A stretch of DNA of 64,000 nucleotides, taken from contig CAVROT010000006.1 in the NCBI GenBank assembly GCA_963722905.1, positions 124,001 to 188,000 of the forward strand. The letters are read 5' to 3'. How positions within the stretch are numbered: the first letter of the stretch is position 1; each line of letters begins with the position of its first letter. The notes beneath the pieces are model-generated. The model did not search any database. It was not told where the DNA came from and saw only the letters and a program-made list of their open reading frames with translations. Positions 60,650-64,000 of the stretch are shown here, piece after piece. Made by a program: the position numbers and the translations under genes. The DNA is from CAVROT01 sp963722905. Lineage in GTDB: Bacteria; Pseudomonadota; Alphaproteobacteria; Rhodobacterales; Rhodobacteraceae.

Positions 60650-61465
60650 ATGACCTTCTCGATCGCCGGCAAGACCGCCGTGGTGACCGGCGCCGCGAGC
60701 GGTATCGGGCTGGCCGTCGCGCGACACTTCATCGACCGTGGCGCCAACGTCGTCTTCGCGGATGCCGACGAGGCCAAGCTGGAGGCCGAGGTGGATGCCC
60801 TCGACGACGGCGACAAGGAGGGGACGGCCCGCCTGTTTGCCGGCGACCTGCGCGAGAAGCTGGCCATCGCCAACCTGCTCTCGGCCACGCTGGACGCTTT
60901 CGACCGCATCGATATCCTGGTCAACGCGGCCCAACTGATCGGACCATCGGACCCGCTGGATCCCGAGGATCCCACATTGGGGCAGATGTTCGCGCAGAAC
61001 GTGCAGGGGGGCCTGCGGCTGAGCCAGGTCTTCGCGCGCCGGATGATCCGGCAGGCCGAGGCGGAGGAACGGACCGAGGGGCCCAACGGATCCATCGTCA
61101 TGCTGAGCTCGATCGCGGCGCGGCGCACGCAGCCCGATCTGCTGGCCTATTCGATCTGCACCGCCGCGAACGACCAGGCGACGCGCAGCCTGGCCGTCGC
61201 GCTGGCGCCGCACCGCATCCGGGTGAACGCCGTCGCCTACGGCAGCGTGATGAGCGCCAGCCTGCGCGGCGCCATAAAGGAGCAGTCGGGCATCCGGGCC
61301 GAGATCATCGACGCCACCCCGCTCAGCCGGATCGCCAGTGCCGGAGAGGTCGCCGAGACGGTGCAGTTCCTCGCCGCCGACGGATCGGGTTTCATCACCG
61401 GGCAGATTCTGACCGTCGACGGCGGGCGGACGCTGATCGACGTAGTGGACACGCCGGCGCACTGA
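60650..61465 (+). CDS. SDR-family protein lacking the catalytic lysine
   Basis: Protein of 271 residues with a Rossmann motif VVTGAASGIGLAVARHF (about 12-28), NAA in ILVNAAQL (NNAG equivalent), catalytic Ser in SIVMLSSIAA and Tyr in LLAYSICTAANDQ (about 163). The residue four after the Tyr is Thr, not the Lys of the YxxxK pair, so normal SDR chemistry is doubtful. The C-terminus (GSGFITGQILTVDGGRTL) is typical. ATG 60650 is 23 bases after the methyltransferase stop. A second ATGACCTT at 60624 lies out of frame. Function is unknown. Confidence 0.82.
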   Translation: MTFSIAGKTAVVTGAASGIGLAVARHFIDRGANVVFADADEAKLEAEVDALDDGDKEGTARLFAGDLREKLAIANLLSATLDAFDRIDILVNAAQLIGPSDPLDPEDPTLGQMFAQNVQGGLRLSQVFARRMIRQAEAEERTEGPNGSIVMLSSIAARRTQPDLLAYSICTAANDQATRSLAVALAPHRIRVNAVAYGSVMSASLRGAIKEQSGIRAEIIDATPLSRIASAGEVAETVQFLAADGSGFITGQILTVDGGRTLIDVVDTPAH

Positions 61466-61466
61466 C

Positions 61467-61853
61467 CTATCGCGGATAGCGCGCCGCGCACTGCCTGGCG
61501 GCGGCGTCGGTACGCCCGCGCAGCTCGGCCAGCCGCGCGGTCTGCGAACGCAGCTTGGCCCGTTCGGCATCGAGGTCGATGGACACGGGTACGGCGCGCC
61601 GGACCAGCGTGTTGCGGTTGCAGATCTGTGTGCCGAAATTCCCGTTCCGCGTCCCGGTGCAGAAGGTCAGGCGGGGGCTGACGTCCGTCCGTTCCTCCAG
61701 CGCATAGCCGCGGGCGACGTTGGCGCGGGTCTGTTCCGTCAGCGCCTCGAGCACCCGCTGGTCGCGCGTCACCTGTGACAGGCACGATTGGCGCGGCGTG
61801 GCGCAACCGGCCAGCAGGCCGCCCAGCGCTGCGAGAACGAAGTATCGGATCAT
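61467..61853 (-). CDS. Small lipoprotein, unknown
   Basis: Protein of 128 residues with a lipoprotein signal (MIRYFVLAALGGLLAGC; lipobox LAGC). The mature part is helical and polar (RVLEALTEQTRANVARGYAL, IDLDAERAKLRSQTARLAEL) with a pair of cysteines in TFCTGTRNGNFGTQICN. The stop is two bases from the convergent SDR stop. It is divergent from hemF (82 bases apart). No family is recognised, but the pattern is common among Rhodobacteraceae envelope lipoproteins. Confidence 0.72.
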   Translation of the reverse strand: MIRYFVLAALGGLLAGCATPRQSCLSQVTRDQRVLEALTEQTRANVARGYALEERTDVSPRLTFCTGTRNGNFGTQICNRNTLVRRAVPVSIDLDAERAKLRSQTARLAELRGRTDAAARQCAARYPR

Positions 61854-61934
61854 TGCGGCGGGTCCCGGGCGGTGGCGACGGCGATGCCCCGATGCTATGT
61901 GCCGCCCAGGCCGTTGAACAGGACGAGACCCACG

Positions 61935-62816
61935 ATGGAGCATCACAAATCCGAGGCGGCCGCGTGGTTCCGCACGCTGCGCGACGATATCGTCGCGGCG
62001 TTCGAGGGGCTGGAGGCGTCGCATGACACCGGCCCTCTGTCGGACGCGCCCCCCGGCGCCTTCGAGGTGACGCCGACCCGGCGGGCGTCCGAGAACGGCA
62101 GCGATGCCGGCGGCGGGCTGATGAGCGTCATGCGCGGCGGCCGCGTGTTCGAGAAGGTCGGCGTCAACGTCTCGACCGTCCACGGCACGCTGGGTGCGCG
62201 GGCGCAGGCGGCTATGGCGGCGCGCAAGGGCCTGCCCGGCATGGCCGAGGATCCGCGGTTCTGGGCGTCGGGCATCAGCCTCGTCGCGCATCTGCAAAAC
62301 CCGCATGCGCCGGCCGTCCACATGAATACGAGGATGTTCTGGACGCCCCATGCCTGGTGGTTCGGCGGCGGTTCCGACCTCAACCCCTGCATCGAATACC
62401 CCGAGGACACGGCCCATTTCCACGACACACAGCGCGCGCATCTCGACCCGCACGGGACCGACCTCTACCCCGCGCTGAAGGCCTGGGCCGACGAATACTT
62501 CTTCATCCCGCATCGCGGCCGGGCGCGCGGGGTGGGCGGCATCTTCATGGACGACCGCTGCACCGGCGACTGGGACGCCGACTTCGCGCTGGTGCAGGGC
62601 ATCGGCCGCGCGTTCCTGCCGGCCTTCGCGCCTTTGGTCGCGCGCAGGCGTACGCAGGACTGGAGCGATGCGGACCGCGACGCCCAGCTCGTCCACCGTG
62701 GGCTTTATGCGGAATACAACCTCGTCTACGACCGCGGCACCAAGTTCGGGCTGGAGACGGGGCATGACGCGGACGCCGTGCTGATGAGCCTGCCGCCGCT
62801 GGCAAAATGGCGGTAG
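61935..62816 (+). CDS. hemF: Oxygen-dependent coproporphyrinogen III oxidase
   Basis: Protein of 293 residues that converts coproporphyrinogen III to protoporphyrinogen IX using O2 in haem (and bacteriochlorophyll) synthesis. GGGLMSVMRGGRVFEKVGVN, NPHAPAVHMNTRMF, WWFGGGSDLNP and RGLYAEYNLVYDRGTKFGLE are all classic HemF motifs; the His in VHMNTRMF and the SDLNP residues line the active site. ATG 61935 has AGGA in AGGACGAG about ten bases ahead. It ends cleanly with LPPLAKWR. Confidence 0.96.
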   Translation: MEHHKSEAAAWFRTLRDDIVAAFEGLEASHDTGPLSDAPPGAFEVTPTRRASENGSDAGGGLMSVMRGGRVFEKVGVNVSTVHGTLGARAQAAMAARKGLPGMAEDPRFWASGISLVAHLQNPHAPAVHMNTRMFWTPHAWWFGGGSDLNPCIEYPEDTAHFHDTQRAHLDPHGTDLYPALKAWADEYFFIPHRGRARGVGGIFMDDRCTGDWDADFALVQGIGRAFLPAFAPLVARRRTQDWSDADRDAQLVHRGLYAEYNLVYDRGTKFGLETGHDADAVLMSLPPLAKWR

Positions 62817-63313
62817 GCAACCATCGCCGCTGACGGCCGGGGGATCGGGTTCTCTGTTTGCGCTCGCGACAGGCGGACGACGCCCGGATCGGCTCATACG
62901 AGCATGCGGCTGGCCCCGTCGCCGATGGACGGCGGAAGGGGCCTGCCGCCGGGCGCACGCACAGGCCGCCCTGATGCCGCGCCGCGACATCCCGTTCCCG
63001 ACGAGGGACCCTGCCGATGCCCGGGGGAGGGTTATTGACGGCGGTGCAGGGGCGTGGACCCCGGACACGCGGATCGTGATCCCGCGACGGGCCGCTTTCG
63101 CCCTGCATCGTCTTGCTTCCAATTGAGACGGTCGAAGCCCCCTCCATCTCCAACGTGCATATGGGATCGAGATGTCGCGCGGCAAAACCGCTGTCTGCGC
63201 CGGTCCCGTCCCGTCGCTGCCAATTCGGTTCGGCGCGTCGATCCGCCACCCCGGTGCCGCTCCGGACATGTTTTCCGATGGATACTGGATTCACCGACGT
63301 CCCCCCGATCACT
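62817..63313. other. Gene-free stretch downstream of hemF
   Basis: About 500 bases between hemF and the integrase remnant. Frames here are short or have poor amino-acid character. GC content falls towards the right end compared with the core genes, which fits inserted or decaying DNA. I see no tRNA gene, attachment-site repeat or promoter that I can defend. Confidence 0.4.
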
Positions 63314-63327
63314 AAAAGGAGACGATC

Positions 63328-63720
63328 ATCACGACTTTCGACACGATGGACCAAGCGGCCGGCACGCCGTTCGAACGGTTCACGGACATCTGGGTCAGGG
63401 GTCTGCACCCACGTTCGTCCGGTCGTTCCGGGATCCGGGACGCCACCGCGACGAACCTCTCGATCCGGGTGACGCCCAAGGGTGGCAAGACATTCGTTCT
63501 CGATGGCTGCGCCCCGGACGGCGAAAGGACGCGCCTGACATCGGGCGTTGTCCTGCCGCTACTCTCAAGATGGCATGTAATGCTTGCCCAGAGTGAGCTC
63601 AGGAGATCGCCGGAGGGATCGGTCCCCGCGATGTTCGCCGCGCAGCGAGAACGGGCGGGCGGAACGCATGAAGGCGGAAGCGCGGGCCGCGATCGTTGAA
63701 CGTTTTCGCCGCGCTTCTCG
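63328..63720 (+). pseudogene. Decayed phage-type tyrosine integrase, N-terminal part
   Basis: From ATG 63346 one frame reads FTDIWVRGLHPRSSGRSGIR followed by TNLSIRVTPKGGKTFVLDG and PDGERTRLT, matching the arm-type DNA-binding domain (DUF4102) that opens P4-like integrases. The next piece (GRCPAATLKMACNACPE, about 63545-63595) and then RAERMKAEARAAIVERF (about 63655-63705) are in other frames, so at least two frameshifts exist. A strong AAAAGGAG (63314-63321) lies six bases before an in-frame ATC (63328), as if the original ATG had mutated. The catalytic recombinase domain is not seen. Confidence 0.62.
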
Positions 63721-64000
63721 ATCTGCCGATCGGCCGGATCACCGTCGCGGACAGCATTCATTGCGCTCAGAACTACGATGCCAGGCGGCCAAAGGATGGA
63801 AGATCGACGGCGAACGCCGCGATCCTGCGGGCCATAAACCAACTGCGGCCTATCCCGAACCGGGTATCCGACAGGGCTCCTCTCACCAAGTTCAGCGATG
63901 ACCGCGAACCGGCCACAGGTTTTCGGATATCTCTGCAATTCACGATCCGTCCGCCGATGATTCGCCGATTTATGGCGAGCGGCGTTGAGGTGATCCCGGA
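63696..64000 (+). CDS. Possible partial open frame at the right edge, unknown
   Basis: A frame from TTG 63696 stays open to the window end (over 100 codons: LNVFAALLDLPIGRITVADS, later FRISLQFTIRPPMIRRFMAS). Local GC is lower than elsewhere, which makes a long open frame slightly more meaningful. However there is no ribosome site, it overlaps the decayed integrase, and I recognise no family. It may be chance. Confidence 0.2.
   Translation, partial: MNVFAALLDLPIGRITVADSIHCAQNYDARRPKDGRSTANAAILRAINQLRPIPNRVSDRAPLTKFSDDREPATGFRISLQFTIRPPMIRRFMASGVEVIP

Noticed and set aside
5..64000. CRISPR array, tRNA or rRNA genes, complete insertion sequences
   Set aside because: No regularly spaced direct repeats, cloverleaf-like tRNA sequences, rRNA cores or intact transposase genes were recognised.

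Overview
The window is GC-rich alphaproteobacterial DNA, most likely from the Rhodobacteraceae (Roseobacter/Rhodobacter lineage). The basis is gene order typical of that family: a YfgM-like protein, a BamB-like lipoprotein and Der in a row; ruvC-ruvA-ruvB; priA, fsa, DUF484 and xerC in a row; a yejABEF-type peptide importer; a membrane-anchored CycM-like cytochrome c; a DacF-type carboxypeptidase with a SPOR domain; clpS; hemF. No tRNA, rRNA, CRISPR array or intact insertion sequence was seen.

Layout. 0-5.1 kb: end of an efflux operon (HlyD-type adaptor), then yfgM-bamB-der, with der carrying an apparent one-base frameshift. 5.2-7.4 kb: a decay zone with an RTX-repeat fragment and a heavily mutated alpha-glucoside-binding protein gene (aglE-like). 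7.6-12.1 kb: an unusual glycosyltransferase/beta-propeller fusion, divergent from an exported cyanophycinase. 12.3-23.5 kb: a sugar-catabolism island around a GntR regulator. Leftward lie a metallo-beta-lactamase-fold hydrolase, HAD phosphatase, class II aldolase and FGGY kinase; rightward lie a MalK/UgpC-type importer, a Tm-1-like protein and a second class II aldolase. Matching GTATAC-centred operators sit at both promoters. 23.7-37.9 kb: a second island with its own GntR regulator. It holds an FAH-family hydrolase, a TIM-barrel isomerase, an amidohydrolase (lactonase type), an aldo/keto reductase, a Gfo/Idh/MocA dehydrogenase, a RuBisCO-like protein, a DUF1537 kinase, an ApnO-like oxidoisomerase and a ribose-type ABC importer.

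The 28.5-37.9 kb set matches the published D-apiose/D-apionate route: dehydrogenase, lactonase, ApnO, OiaK and the RuBisCO-like OiaX. The usual lactonase ApnL is not visible, and the COG3618-type amidohydrolase is the obvious stand-in. This is the best candidate for an interesting system here.

37.9-62.8 kb is mostly housekeeping: ruvBAC, a DUF1127 protein, prmA (with an apparent C-terminal frameshift), msrA, an MFS transporter, priA, fsa, DUF484-xerC, prephenate dehydratase, cytochrome c, yejABEF, a D,D-carboxypeptidase, clpS, an RsmC-like methyltransferase, an SDR lacking the catalytic lysine, a lipoprotein and hemF. The last 1.2 kb holds a decayed phage-type integrase and may be the edge of a degraded mobile element.
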